A stretch of DNA of 64,000 nt from Sulfitobacter sp. CW3 (GTDB lineage: Bacteria > Pseudomonadota > Alphaproteobacteria > Rhodobacterales > Rhodobacteraceae). Under the pieces are notes generated by a model, which did not search any database, was not told where the DNA came from, and was given only the letters and a program-made list of their open reading frames with translations. The translations under genes were made by a program, and so were the position numbers. The stretch's first letter is position 1. Each line of letters starts with the position of its first letter. The DNA lies in assembly GCF_019392245.1 (NCBI RefSeq), contig NZ_JAHXRL010000003.1, forward strand, positions 310,001 through 374,000, read 5' to 3'. This document shows positions 49,505-58,941 of the stretch, piece after piece.

Positions 49505-50809
49505 ATGGATGCGCGTGTTATTCTCGGCAAGCTGCGGCATCGGCAGTCACCCAACCGTGACGAGCTGGTTTGGTTTGCCAAAGCCTTGGCCGATGGGCGC
49601 GTCAGCGATGCGCAGGCCGGGGCCTTTGCGATGGGGGTCTGTCAGGTCGGCCTAAGCGACGCGGGCCGCGTGGCGCTGACCCTTGCGATGCGCGACAGTG
49701 GGCAGGTTCTGACATGGAATTTGAACGGGCCGGTTCTGGATAAGCATTCGACCGGCGGTGTGGGCGATTGTGTCAGCCTTATCCTTGCGCCGGCTTTGGC
49801 AGCCTGCGGTGCCTATGTTCCGATGATTTCCGGACGTGGTCTGGGCCATACGGGCGGCACGCTGGACAAGATGGAGGCCATTCCGGGCGTTTCGACGCAA
49901 ATGGATGAGGCGCAGTTGCGACGGGTCGTTGGCAAGATCGGCTGTGCGATTGTCGGGGCCACAGGCGATATCGCGCCTGCGGACAAACGACTATACGCGG
50001 TGCGCGATGTGACATCGACTGTTGATAGCATGGATCTGATCACGGCATCGATCCTATCGAAAAAGCTGGCCGCAGGTTTGCAAGGGCTGGTGCTGGATGT
50101 CAAAGTTGGCAGTGGCGCGTTCATGAAAGATCTTGAGCAGGCGCAGATGTTGGCCGGTGCCTTGGCCAAAACCGCCAATGCCAGCGGTTGCAAGACGACA
50201 GCAATCATTAGCGATATGAGCCAGCCCTTGGTACCCAGCCTTGGCAATGCGCTTGAGGTGGCTGAGGTGATGCGGGTGCTGACGGGGCAAACCGAAGGTC
50301 CGATTGTATCGGTTTGTGCTGCTCTGGGTGGGGTTTTGTTGGCCAATGCGGGCCTTGCCGCAGATGTGCAGCAGGGGGCGGATGCGATTTGCAGCGCCAT
50401 CCGCGACGGACGTGCGGCGGAGCGGTTTGGCATGATGATCGCGGAAATGGGCGGGCCTTTGCAATTTGTGGAGAATTGGAACCGCTTTTTGCCTGAGGCC
50501 ACAATCATAGGCGAAATCCCTGCGCCCGAGGCTGGTTATGTCTCGGCTATTGATGGCGAGGCGTTGGGCATGGCTGTGGTGGCGCTTGGCGGCGGGCGCA
50601 TGTTGGAAACCGACCAGATAAACACAGCCGTAGGGTTGTCGGAAGTCGTGCGGCTGGGCGTAAAGGTCGCCAAGGGCGATCCCTTGGCCGTCATTCACGC
50701 GGTCCGGTCAGAGGATGCCGAAAGAGCCGCAAGAGCCGTGCGCAGTGCGATTACACTGACGACGAAACCTGTTAAATCACCGGATCTTATTCTTGAGCGG
50801 GTGGGCTGA
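49505..50809 (+). CDS. deoA: Thymidine phosphorylase
   Basis: A 434-residue pyrimidine phosphorylase that splits thymidine or deoxyuridine with phosphate into base and deoxyribose-1-phosphate. KHSTGGVGDCVSLILAP and SGRGLGHTGGTLDKMEAIPG are the family signatures. It starts 3 nt after cdd and its stop shares one base with the deoB start (TGATG). Confidence 0.96.
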   Translation: MDARVILGKLRHRQSPNRDELVWFAKALADGRVSDAQAGAFAMGVCQVGLSDAGRVALTLAMRDSGQVLTWNLNGPVLDKHSTGGVGDCVSLILAPALAACGAYVPMISGRGLGHTGGTLDKMEAIPGVSTQMDEAQLRRVVGKIGCAIVGATGDIAPADKRLYAVRDVTSTVDSMDLITASILSKKLAAGLQGLVLDVKVGSGAFMKDLEQAQMLAGALAKTANASGCKTTAIISDMSQPLVPSLGNALEVAEVMRVLTGQTEGPIVSVCAALGGVLLANAGLAADVQQGADAICSAIRDGRAAERFGMMIAEMGGPLQFVENWNRFLPEATIIGEIPAPEAGYVSAIDGEALGMAVVALGGGRMLETDQINTAVGLSEVVRLGVKVAKGDPLAVIHAVRSEDAERAARAVRSAITLTTKPVKSPDLILERVG

Positions 50810-52002
50810 TGGCACGTGCATTTTTGGTGGTCATGGATTCGGTCGGCATTGGGGGCGCACCTGATGCTGATGCATTTTTCAACGGCTCGGTGCCGGATAC
50901 CGGTTCAAACACCGTCGGACATATCGCACAGGCCTGTGCCGAAGGGCGCGCGGAAGAGGGGCGTTCTGGTCCGTTGAACCTGCCCAATCTGGTGTCGATG
51001 GGCTTGGGCGCTGCGACCAAACTGTCCAGCGGGCTTGAGGTGGCGAGTTTGGCGGGCGAAGTTACCGGAACGTGGGGTGCCGCGACAGAGCTGTCACGTG
51101 GCAAGGATACGCCGTCGGGCCATTGGGAGCTTGCCGGGTTGGTTGTGCCTTGGGAATGGCATTACTTTGCAGATGTCAGAAATTCGTTTCCACCTGAGCT
51201 GTTGGCACAATTGGCGGAGCTGGCCGGCGTAGACGGGATATTGGGCAATTGTCATGCCCCCGGCACGGCTATCATCGAGGAATTCGGTGCCGAGCATATC
51301 GCGACGGGCTATCCGATTTGCTATACATCGGCTGACAGCGTTTTGCAGATTGCAGCACATGAGGTGCATTTCGGGCTGGACCGGCTGATCGAGCTATGCG
51401 CCAAGATCGCGCCGATTGCGCATGAGATGAAAGTCGGGCGTGTGATCGCGCGCCCCTTTGTTGGGGACGCCGAGGCCGGGTTTACGCGCACGGCAAATCG
51501 CCGGGACTTTGCCATCGAACTGCCCGCGCCTGTGCTGAGCAATTGGGTTCAGGATGCCGGGCGGCGTGTCTATGCAGTTGGCAAGATCGGCGATATTTTT
51601 TCGATGTCGGGTTTTGACGAGTTGCGCAAAGGGCCGGATGAAACCTTGATGCGACATCTGGATGATTTGGTTGAGACCGCCGAGGACGGCAGTCTGACAT
51701 TTGCCAATTTTGTCGAGTTTGACAGCATTTATGGGCACAGGCGCGATGTGTCTGGATATGCACGCGCGCTGGAATGGTTTGACGCCGAGATCGGCAAAAT
51801 CATGTCGAAGCTACGCGATGGGGACATTCTGGTGCTGACGGCAGATCATGGAAATGATCCGACCTGGGTAGGAACCGATCACACCAGAGAGCGCGCGCCG
51901 GTCTTGGTGCAGGGGTTTGGTCAGGGAAGTTTGGGGTTGATCGGGTTCAAGGATGTGGCGACGTTGGTTGCTGAACATTTGGGCGTGGTTGTTCCAAAAT
52001 AG
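50809..52002 (+). CDS. deoB: Phosphopentomutase
   Basis: A 397-residue metal enzyme that turns (deoxy)ribose-1-phosphate into the 5-phosphate. The N-terminal [16 protein letters not shown] and the C-terminal [20 protein letters not shown] supply the two manganese sites. It shares a base with the deoA stop. Together with DeoA it sends deoxyribose from nucleosides into central metabolism. Confidence 0.96.
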   Translation: MARAFLVVMDSVGIGGAPDADAFFNGSVPDTGSNTVGHIAQACAEGRAEEGRSGPLNLPNLVSMGLGAATKLSSGLEVASLAGEVTGTWGAATELSRGKDTPSGHWELAGLVVPWEWHYFADVRNSFPPELLAQLAELAGVDGILGNCHAPGTAIIEEFGAEHIATGYPICYTSADSVLQIAAHEVHFGLDRLIELCAKIAPIAHEMKVGRVIARPFVGDAEAGFTRTANRRDFAIELPAPVLSNWVQDAGRRVYAVGKIGDIFSMSGFDELRKGPDETLMRHLDDLVETAEDGSLTFANFVEFDSIYGHRRDVSGYARALEWFDAEIGKIMSKLRDGDILVLTADHGNDPTWVGTDHTRERAPVLVQGFGQGSLGLIGFKDVATLVAEHLGVVVPK

Positions 52003-52009
52003 CGGTGAC

Positions 52010-52070
52010 GGGGGCCAGCCCCCATCGTGGCAAGCCACGATTCCCCCGGAGTTTATTTGGCAAAATGAAC
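52010..52070 (+). repeat. Dispersed intergenic hairpin repeat, copy B (before upp)
   Basis: Hairpin I GGGGG-CCAG-CCCCC (52010-52023), hairpin II GTGG-CAAG-CCAC (52027-52038), then GATTCCCCCGGAGTTTATTT and GGCAAAATGAAC. It lies 79 bp before upp, in the gap after deoB, and is about 85-90 percent identical to copy A by eye. Confidence 0.8.
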
Positions 52071-52148
52071 CCAGACGGGGCGCGCTATGGTTGCGGGCCA
52101 TGGCATTTCAAGGCAAGAGTCGAGCCAAGCAAAATGGAGAGCGCAGCT

Positions 52149-52790
52149 ATGCCCGATACATCTGAACATCTCACCGTGGTGAACCATCCGCTGGTGCAGC
52201 ACAAGCTGACCATCATGCGTGACAAGGAAACGCCGACGGCCGTTTTTCGGCAATTGCTGCGCGAAATCAGCCAGCTTTTGGCTTATGAGGTGACGCGCGG
52301 GTTGCCGATGACCACAAAGCGGATCGAGACACCGATGCAGCCGATGGATGCACCTACGCTGGATGGCAAGAAGCTGGCGCTGATATCGATCCTGCGGGCG
52401 GGCAATGGTTTGTTGGATGGCGTTCTTGAGCTGATCCCGTCCGCGCGTGTTGGGTTTGTCGGCCTGTACCGCGATGAAGAGACGCTGAAGCCGGTCAAAT
52501 ACTATTTCAAGGTGCCTGAAGGCATGGACGATCGTTTGGTAATTGCAGTGGACCCGATGTTGGCCACGGGCAATTCATCTGTCGCGGCAATCGATATGTT
52601 GAAAGAGGCTGGTGCCACCAATATCCGGTTCTTGTGTTTGTTGGCAGCACCCGAAGGCATCAAGCGCATGCAAGAAGCACATCCCGATGTGCCTATCGTG
52701 ACGGCTGCTGTGGATGAAAAGCTGAACGAGTTGGGCTATATCGTCCCTGGTTTGGGTGACGCGGGAGACCGGATGTTTGGCACGAAATAA
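52149..52790 (+). CDS. upp: Uracil phosphoribosyltransferase
   Basis: Upp joins uracil to PRPP, giving UMP. It has 213 residues from ATG 52149 ([11 protein letters not shown]), with GGAG 9 nt upstream. The PRPP loop is [16 protein letters not shown], and the uracil-binding end is [22 protein letters not shown]. The open frame back to 52005 crosses repeat copy B and is not used. It closes the salvage run. Confidence 0.96.
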   Translation: MPDTSEHLTVVNHPLVQHKLTIMRDKETPTAVFRQLLREISQLLAYEVTRGLPMTTKRIETPMQPMDAPTLDGKKLALISILRAGNGLLDGVLELIPSARVGFVGLYRDEETLKPVKYYFKVPEGMDDRLVIAVDPMLATGNSSVAAIDMLKEAGATNIRFLCLLAAPEGIKRMQEAHPDVPIVTAAVDEKLNELGYIVPGLGDAGDRMFGTK

Positions 52791-52881
52791 TGACGCAAAT
52801 GTGCTGAGCCTGTTATAGGAAGCTTTACTCTGACTAGGGGATGACGCATTATTTAGACTATATGTTGTGTTGGGGGCGCAG

Positions 52882-54141
52882 ATGAAGTTTTTGAATATTG
52901 TCGCAATCGCTGTCGTTTTTGGGGCTGCCAGCATCGGAGCGGGGCAGGCCCAATCGTTTGAGGAACAACCGAAAGAGTTCCCGCCCGCGTCCTATAAGGG
53001 TAAGCAATATGTCGACAGCGCTGGCTGTGTTTTCATTCGGGCAGGCATTGATGGAAATGTGACTTGGGTGCCGCGTGTGACGCGCAAGCGTGCTGGCGTC
53101 TGTGGCTTTAAACCGACGAATGTCGGCACTGCGCTGGCATTCCCCGCACCGCAAGCGAATGCACCGGTGCAGATTACGCTAAATGATGCACCAGCGCAGA
53201 CCGCGCCCGCGGCTGTGAAACCGCGCCCTGTTCCCCAAATCCGCCGCACGCCGCCTGTTGTTCGCCAGACGGCACCAGCGGTGGTGCGCCAAACAGCCCC
53301 ACGTCCGGTTGTCGCCGCGTCCGTTGCCCCGCAAGGGCGTCGTAGTGTCTGTCCGGAACGGTCCGCTCTTGCGCAAAGCTATATGGGGCGGTCGGGGCTG
53401 GCGGAACGGTGTGGCCCGCAGACCGAGCCGATTGCACAAGTCGCGCGCCGTGCGACATCGCACCGCAAAATCCCGGCTGGTACTGTCGCCGTTACCCCAA
53501 CCACCCGCATTGTTCCCAAGCATGTCGCGGTCAACCGCATCAACACCTACAACACCGTGCAGGTCCCGAAAGGCTACAAGCCGGTTTGGGAAGATGATCG
53601 CTTGAACCCGAAACGGGCCGAGCAAAACCTGGCTGGTCGGGCGCAGATGCTTTTGATGTGGACCAACACTGTCCCGCGTCGTTTGATCAACCAAACGACA
53701 GGGCAGGACGTGACGGCGCGCATGCCGTTGATTTACCCGTATACATCGATTGATCAGCAGAGCCGCGAAATGGGTCACGTAACGCTGTCCACGCGGGGCG
53801 GGCAGGTGGTCAAGCGGGTCGTGCGAAACCGTGGTGCGGCACCTGCCGTGCGCACGTCAACCTATTCCAGCCGTTCCGCGGCCGAGCCTGATACCGCATC
53901 TGCGCAAATCCGTAATGGTGGCAGCACCTATGTGCAGGTGGGGGTCTTTCAAGACGCAGCCAATGCACAGCGGGCGGCCAAACGTATTGCCGGCATGGGC
54001 ATGGGCGCGCGGATCGGCAAATCGACACGCGGTGGCAAGATCTATCTATCTGTTCAGGCGGGTCCGTTTGCCAAGGCGTCAGCACCCCACGCATTGGGCA
54101 AGTTGCGCGGCGGTGGATATCAGGACGCCTATATTCGCTAG
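52882..54141 (+). CDS. Exported SPOR-domain protein
   Basis: A 419-residue secreted protein. Residues 1-24 are a signal peptide (MKFLNIVAIAVVFGAASIGAGQ..). A small conserved module with two cysteines (SAGCVFIRAGIDGNV..KRAGVCGF) follows, then a long Pro/Ala/Arg linker, and a C-terminal SPOR domain (TYVQVGVFQDAANAQRAAK ... VQAGPF). SPOR domains bind denuded glycan strands of septal peptidoglycan, so it may act at the division site in the periplasm. It is a single gene. Confidence 0.87.
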   Translation: MKFLNIVAIAVVFGAASIGAGQAQSFEEQPKEFPPASYKGKQYVDSAGCVFIRAGIDGNVTWVPRVTRKRAGVCGFKPTNVGTALAFPAPQANAPVQITLNDAPAQTAPAAVKPRPVPQIRRTPPVVRQTAPAVVRQTAPRPVVAASVAPQGRRSVCPERSALAQSYMGRSGLAERCGPQTEPIAQVARRATSHRKIPAGTVAVTPTTRIVPKHVAVNRINTYNTVQVPKGYKPVWEDDRLNPKRAEQNLAGRAQMLLMWTNTVPRRLINQTTGQDVTARMPLIYPYTSIDQQSREMGHVTLSTRGGQVVKRVVRNRGAAPAVRTSTYSSRSAAEPDTASAQIRNGGSTYVQVGVFQDAANAQRAAKRIAGMGMGARIGKSTRGGKIYLSVQAGPFAKASAPHALGKLRGGGYQDAYIR

Positions 54142-54144
54142 GGC

Positions 54145-54867
54145 TTAGTGCCGGTTTGAAACAGGTGGCCAGTCGGTGTTGATCCGGCTGGCTATTTCTT
54201 TTCCCCAAAGCGCATAGATTCCGGGACCGGGATGAAAGCCGTCGGCCGCCATTTGCGTGGGGTCCAACGGCACGTCAAATGGCATGTGGTGCCAGTGTTT
54301 TCTGGTGCCCAGCGATGTGGCCAATGCCTGATCAAACCGCGCGGCTTGCCTGCCCAATGTCCAGCGCAGCGGGTATGGCAGGATCGGGAAAAGACCCAGC
54401 GGCGGCACGCCCGACATATAGACCAGTCGTGGCGCAAAAAGCTGTTCAATGCGCGCGTGCAATGCGTGTTGCCGTCGTTGCCAAACCCCAAAGGGAACAG
54501 CATGGGTGACGTCATTCACACCCAGGGCCGTCACCACAATATCGACGGGCGATGGGGCAAGCCCTTCGAGGTGCTTAAGCGTACTGGCAGTCGTCGCGCC
54601 GGTCTTTGCGATCAAACGCCAGTTGAGGCTGAAATCCTGCGACAGCTGTTGCGACAATTGACCTGCAAGCGCTTGATCTTGATGCGTGACGCCAACGCCA
54701 GCCGCAGATGAATCGCCCAGTATTAACACCGACAATGCGGGGCCAGTGCCGATTATGCCTTCTCGGGGGCCGCTTGCCTCGGGCAGTTTTAGAGCGCGGG
54801 CGCGCACGCAGGCACCTTGTATCAGCAACACAGGTGACAGGGCGAGGCGCAGGCCGATATCCAGCAT
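54145..54867 (-). CDS. SGNH/GDSL-family esterase
   Basis: A 240-residue SGNH hydrolase. Block I is ILGDSSAAGVG (Ser), block III GVNDVTH (Asn), and block V DGFHPG (Asp and His). The N-terminal LRLALSPVLLIQGACVRARA could be a membrane anchor. It is related to TesA-like esterases; the substrate is unknown. It lies 9 nt downstream of the M48-like gene and probably shares its transcript. Confidence 0.88.
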   Translation of the reverse strand: MLDIGLRLALSPVLLIQGACVRARALKLPEASGPREGIIGTGPALSVLILGDSSAAGVGVTHQDQALAGQLSQQLSQDFSLNWRLIAKTGATTASTLKHLEGLAPSPVDIVVTALGVNDVTHAVPFGVWQRRQHALHARIEQLFAPRLVYMSGVPPLGLFPILPYPLRWTLGRQAARFDQALATSLGTRKHWHHMPFDVPLDPTQMAADGFHPGPGIYALWGKEIASRINTDWPPVSNRH

Positions 54868-54876
54868 ATGCTTTCC

Positions 54877-55890
54877 CTAGCCGCCGCAGATGTTTTGCAG
54901 GCGCAGCCAATCGGAATCGTTGATCAGCGGGTCGGTATCTTGGCCCGCCATTGGATCGCCCTCAATCAGGGCCAGTGTCGTTTCACCAGTGATATCAAGC
55001 GCTTCTGCATAGGGGGTGCTGTGCAGCCGTTCGTCATTGAACCGTGCCAGGAGTTGGCCCACCGGTGCTGGCGTGTCCTGCGCCGCCATCAGCGTTTCGG
55101 CATAGTCTTTGAGAGCGGGTTCGGAAATCTCGCCGGTGGTAAGCAGGCGGAAATTTTCGCGCAGGCTGAGGTCGGCCAACATGTCGCGCAGCGGGTCGCT
55201 TTGCGCGCGTTTGACTACTTCGGACAGGATGAAACCGGCGGCAACATCGGGGGATTCATAGTCTTCAAAGATGGTTTTGTTCAGCACGATCAGTCCGCCG
55301 GGCAGGTGGATGCTGTCGCGGGTCATGGCGGGCAACACGGTCAACGGCCCCGCTGACAGGCGCGTGCCAAGCTTGACCAGGGCGGCGCGACCGCGCGGGT
55401 TGGTGCAGGCCACGCCGGACACCCGTTCGATCTGGCGCAGCAATGCGATCCCGATCGAGGCGCGTTTCACCTTTGGCACGACTTTTAGCGTGTGATCCTG
55501 CATGGCACCGGGCAGCCAGAACAGCGCCAAGGCGACCACCGTAAAGATGGACCCCAGGACACCGATCAGGCGCAAACGCCCCGGATGCGGGCGGTTGCGT
55601 TCGACTGCGCGGCGCAGGGTTTCGATGGCATCGATCATCTCGCTGTGGGTGTCTGCGATCTCGAGCGTTTCGGCGGGGTCGCCGTCGGGGTGAAATATCG
55701 CAGGACGTATGCCGGGGTTTGCACGGGCCACCGCGGCAAGCGACCAATGCGCTATCGCTTGGTCCTTCATGTCCGAAATCACCAGCGTCGCGTCCCCGAT
55801 TGACACGATGACCTCGCGACGTTGATCTTTGGGGTCGGCACGCCAAAGGCCCGTCGCTTCGATGCGCGCGTATTTCGTGAGGGCCGTCAT
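54877..55890 (-). CDS. Membrane protein with an inactive M48 peptidase-like domain
   Basis: A 337-residue protein. Residues 1-100 form an unknown N-terminal domain, a single membrane helix follows (LRLIGVLGSIFTVVALALFWLPG), and the C-terminal part looks like an M48 metallopeptidase: DSIHLPGGLIVLNKTIFEDYES, then AAGFILSEVVKRAQSDP. In active members the last piece reads AHELGHVxxRHP; here HExxH has become SEVVK, so the zinc site is gone. It may be a pseudoenzyme or partner of another protease. Confidence 0.75.
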   Translation of the reverse strand: MTALTKYARIEATGLWRADPKDQRREVIVSIGDATLVISDMKDQAIAHWSLAAVARANPGIRPAIFHPDGDPAETLEIADTHSEMIDAIETLRRAVERNRPHPGRLRLIGVLGSIFTVVALALFWLPGAMQDHTLKVVPKVKRASIGIALLRQIERVSGVACTNPRGRAALVKLGTRLSAGPLTVLPAMTRDSIHLPGGLIVLNKTIFEDYESPDVAAGFILSEVVKRAQSDPLRDMLADLSLRENFRLLTTGEISEPALKDYAETLMAAQDTPAPVGQLLARFNDERLHSTPYAEALDITGETTLALIEGDPMAGQDTDPLINDSDWLRLQNICGG

Positions 55891-55999
55891 GAGCTGTAAT
55901 ATACTGCCTAGTTATTTTGCCGTACTTTAGCACCTGATAAGACTTGATCAATGGGCCAGCACCAGCCAGCGTGGTCCAAACGTGCAGGAGAACAGATTA

Positions 56000-56464
56000 A
56001 TGGATGTAAAACCCGCAGTATCTGACGACATCCCCGCGATTGCGGCGTTGTGGCGTCACGGGTGGATGCAGGGGCATGGTGCGGCCGCACCGCAATCACT
56101 GACCAAGCAGCGCACAGCGGACGAGTTTTTGACAAGAACCACGGCGCATTTGAAGCAGACGCAGGTCGCTTGGATTGACGGCCAGATGGCCGGGTTCTTT
56201 ATGCTTGAGGGTGACGAGCTTTATCAGTTTTACGTCGCGCCGGATTTCCAAGGATCAGGCACCGCGCGCGACCTGATGGCCAATGCGGAGGCCGCATTGG
56301 GTGACGGGTTGAAATGGCTTGCCTGTTTGGTTGGCAATGACCGCGCGGCACGTTTCTATGAAAAATCCGGCTGGGTTCTGGCTGCGACGGTTCCCTACGA
56401 GGTGGAAACCGAAGACGGGCCACATACCATCAATGCATGGCGGTATGAAAAGCGTCTGGGGTAG
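56000..56464 (+). CDS. GNAT-family N-acetyltransferase
   Basis: A 154-residue acetyltransferase. The acetyl-CoA loop is in FYVAPDFQGSGTARDLMANAE, and the C-terminal NDRAARFYEKSGW is typical. I start at ATG 56000 with AGGAG nine bases upstream; a GTG at 55982 is an alternative. The substrate is unknown. It is divergent from the M48-like gene. Confidence 0.88.
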   Translation: MDVKPAVSDDIPAIAALWRHGWMQGHGAAAPQSLTKQRTADEFLTRTTAHLKQTQVAWIDGQMAGFFMLEGDELYQFYVAPDFQGSGTARDLMANAEAALGDGLKWLACLVGNDRAARFYEKSGWVLAATVPYEVETEDGPHTINAWRYEKRLG

Positions 56465-56477
56465 GTGCACGAGAACG

Positions 56478-56502
56478 AAAAAGGGCGGCACATCGCCGCC
56501 CT
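56478..56502 (-). terminator. Terminator of the DUF992 gene
   Basis: GGGCGGC (56483-56489), loop ACATC, GCCGCCC (56495-56501). On the minus strand it is followed by TTTTTCGTTC. It also lies just after the convergent GNAT gene. Confidence 0.85.
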
Positions 56503-56526
56503 CTATTCGTAAAATTTGCGCGGGGT

Positions 56527-57033
56527 TTAGCCGCCGACGCGGGTCAGGTTGATCTCGCCCACACCTACAGCAAGGTTGATGCCGTTTTGGGTGTTCACGC
56601 TTACCGGCTGCAGCGCCAGCGTGTTTTCAGAACCACCGGTCATCACGTTCGCGCCAAGGCCTACACCAAATGTCGCTTCGGCAGATACACCCTTGTAAGA
56701 GCCGTTCAACCCGCCTTCGCTATATTCGGACTCGGTTGGAGCCAGAACAAGCCATGACATCTGGCCGTTTTGCGTCTCGCCGATATCCAGACCCCAGCGG
56801 TTGATTTCGCCGACATATTTTTCGTCTGCTTGACCATCTTCGACGGGGTTAAAGATACAGGTCAGTTCGCGGCTCGAGCCAACGATGAAACCGCTGCCGT
56901 CGCCTACATCACAGCTAAGCGATCCGACCTCTGTATGATCCACTGTTTCGTTATCGGCTGCCAGGGCCGCGCCGCCAAACATCGTGCCAACCAACATTGC
57001 GGTGCTTAGGGTAAGTTTCGAAATCCGTGTCAT
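56527..57033 (-). CDS. DUF992 periplasmic protein
   Basis: A 168-residue exported protein. Residues 1-26 form a signal peptide (MTRISKLTLSTAMLVGTMFGGAALAA). The DUF992 pattern follows: VGSLSCDV, SRELTCIF, YVGEINRWGLDIG, LNGSYKGVSAEATFGVGLGANVM, and SLALQP-like ends. Two cysteines probably form a disulfide. Function is unknown. A GGAAC-N16-GGTT promoter-like site is upstream and a clear terminator downstream, so it is a single transcript. Confidence 0.88.
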   Translation of the reverse strand: MTRISKLTLSTAMLVGTMFGGAALAADNETVDHTEVGSLSCDVGDGSGFIVGSSRELTCIFNPVEDGQADEKYVGEINRWGLDIGETQNGQMSWLVLAPTESEYSEGGLNGSYKGVSAEATFGVGLGANVMTGGSENTLALQPVSVNTQNGINLAVGVGEINLTRVGG

Positions 57034-57126
57034 CTTGTTCGCTTTCTGTCACTCGTTAAAAGTGTCTGTTACTGAATTATCAGGCAGTGAGCTGTCGTCC
57101 GCCAGCGCCCTTCGTCACGGGGAGAT

Positions 57127-57151
57127 AACCAGCGCAGTCGACGTTTGTTCC
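57127..57151 (-). promoter_or_regulatory. GGAAC-N16-GGTT promoter-like site before the DUF992 gene
   Basis: On the minus strand GGAAC (57151-57147), 16 bp, GGTT (57130-57127). It resembles the csbD site at 42673 with one change in the second box and lies about 95 bp before the ATG. Confidence 0.35.
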
Positions 57152-57197
57152 AAGGAATTTGCTGAATGCTACGCGAGGGTACGCAAGTCTACGGGAA

Positions 57198-57220
57198 CGG
57201 CGGGCAGTTGTGGCCCGCCG
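57198..57220. terminator. Strong hairpin after the acyl-CoA ligase gene
   Basis: CGGCGGGC (57198-57205), 7-nt loop, GCCCGCCG (57213-57220). It is 32 nt past the ligase stop on the minus strand, with a poor T-run. Confidence 0.5.
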
Positions 57221-57251
57221 AGCAGCGTAATTTTGGTGGGGTGATCAGACG

Positions 57252-58874
57252 CTAAAGCGTGGCAGCTTTCTTGCGCAGTTCGAATTTCTGGATTTTGCCG
57301 GTCGAAGTTTTTGGCAGCTCTTGAAACACGACCTTTTTGGGGGTTTTGAAACCGGCCAAGGTTTCGCGGGCAAAGGCGATCATCGCGACTTCGTCCCCTA
57401 TCTGGCCGGGTTTTAGTTCCACAAAGGCGCAAGGCACCTCGCCCCATTTATCATCGGGCTTGGCGACAACAGCGGCAAGGTTCACATCCGGGTGCCCCAT
57501 CAGCACACCTTCGATCTCGACCGAGGAGATGTTTTCACCGCCCGAGATGATGATATCCTTGGCGCGGTCGGCGATCTGCATATAGCCGTTGGGATGCTGC
57601 ACGGCCAAATCGCCCGAATGGAAATACCCCCCTTCAAACGCTTCTTTTGTGGCTTCGGGATTTTTGAAATACCCTTTCATCACCGAATTCCCGCGGATCA
57701 TGATCTCGCCTTGGGTGGCCCCGTCCTTGGTGACTTGGGTCATGTCGGGGTTCAATACGGTGATGTCTTCCATCATCGGCATTGGCACGCCTTGGCGGGC
57801 CTTTACGGCGGCGCGATCTTCGCCTTGCAACGCGTCCCAATCAGCACTCCATAGGCATTCGGTGACATGGCCATAGGTTTCGGTCAGGCCGTAAACCTGG
57901 GTGACGTTGAACCCCAATGCCTCGATCTTGGAAAGGGTCGCGGGGGCGGGGGGCGCACCTGCGGTAAAGACTTCGACAACGTGGTCAAAGGCGCGGCGTT
58001 CGGCGTCGGGCGCGTTGACCATCATGTTCAACACAATCGGTGCACCACCGAAATGGGTCACGCCTTCGCCCGCGATGGCGTCGTAGATGGCGCTGGCAGT
58101 GATGTCGCGGCAGCAGACCAAGGTGCCGCCCAGCAGGGGCATCATCCACGCATGGTTCCAGCCGTTGCAATGAAACAGCGGCACGATCTGCATAAAGACC
58201 GGACGCATCACCATACGCCAGCTGACAACGGTGCCCATGGTCATCAGATAGGCACCGCGGTGATGGTAAACGACGCCCTTGGGCCGGCCTGTGGTGCCAG
58301 ACGTATAGTTCAAGGCAAGGCTTTCCCATTCGTCTTGGGGCATGACCCACGTATAGGCTGGATCACCCTTCGCCAGCAGATCATCATAGGTCGGGTAGCG
58401 TCCGGTTGCCGGGAACCCAGCTTGCGCATCGGGAACTTCGATCAGGGTCGGCGGGGTGTCCAGCGTGGCACAGGCGGCTTCCGCCAGCTCAACGAACTGG
58501 GTATCGACCAGCGCGACCTTGGCTTCGCCATGATCAAGGATATAGGCGACGGTATCGACGTCCAAACGGGTGTTAATGGTGTTCAACACGGCACCACATG
58601 CGGGCACGCCGAAATGCGCCTCGGCTTGGGCGGGGATATTGGGCAAAATGGTTGATACCACGTCGCTGGGCATCACGCCCATATCCGCCAGCGCCGATGC
58701 CAAGCGGCTGCATCGGGCATGATATTGGGCATAGGTCGTGCGGTGCGCGCCATAGGAAACGGCCAGAACATCGGGAAACACATGGGCCGCGCGTTGCAGG
58801 TGCGACAGCGGGCTAAGCGGCACATAGTTGGCGCGGCACTTTTCCAATCCGTCTTCGTTTGTCATCCAACCCAT
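57252..58874 (-). CDS. Medium-chain/branched acyl-CoA ligase (AMP-binding)
   Basis: A 540-residue ANL-superfamily ligase. Motifs are LNYTSGTTGRPKGVVYHH, VYGLTETYGH, HSGDLAVQHPNGYMQIADR and the C-terminal lysine in KTSTGKIQKFEL. Length and sequence type resemble the DmdB-like ligases of Roseobacters, which activate methylmercaptopropionate or medium-chain acids. I cannot tell which without comparison. I start it at ATG 58874 (MGWMTNEDG); the longer frame to 59048 overlaps the sulfotransferase region. It is divergent from the sulfotransferase. Confidence 0.88.
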   Translation of the reverse strand: MGWMTNEDGLEKCRANYVPLSPLSHLQRAAHVFPDVLAVSYGAHRTTYAQYHARCSRLASALADMGVMPSDVVSTILPNIPAQAEAHFGVPACGAVLNTINTRLDVDTVAYILDHGEAKVALVDTQFVELAEAACATLDTPPTLIEVPDAQAGFPATGRYPTYDDLLAKGDPAYTWVMPQDEWESLALNYTSGTTGRPKGVVYHHRGAYLMTMGTVVSWRMVMRPVFMQIVPLFHCNGWNHAWMMPLLGGTLVCCRDITASAIYDAIAGEGVTHFGGAPIVLNMMVNAPDAERRAFDHVVEVFTAGAPPAPATLSKIEALGFNVTQVYGLTETYGHVTECLWSADWDALQGEDRAAVKARQGVPMPMMEDITVLNPDMTQVTKDGATQGEIMIRGNSVMKGYFKNPEATKEAFEGGYFHSGDLAVQHPNGYMQIADRAKDIIISGGENISSVEIEGVLMGHPDVNLAAVVAKPDDKWGEVPCAFVELKPGQIGDEVAMIAFARETLAGFKTPKKVVFQELPKTSTGKIQKFELRKKAATL

Positions 58875-58941
58875 GATGTATCCTTCGGCGTTGCGCGGTT
58901 TTTCTGCTTGAGTATTGCGCCAGTTGCGTAAAGTTAAAAGT

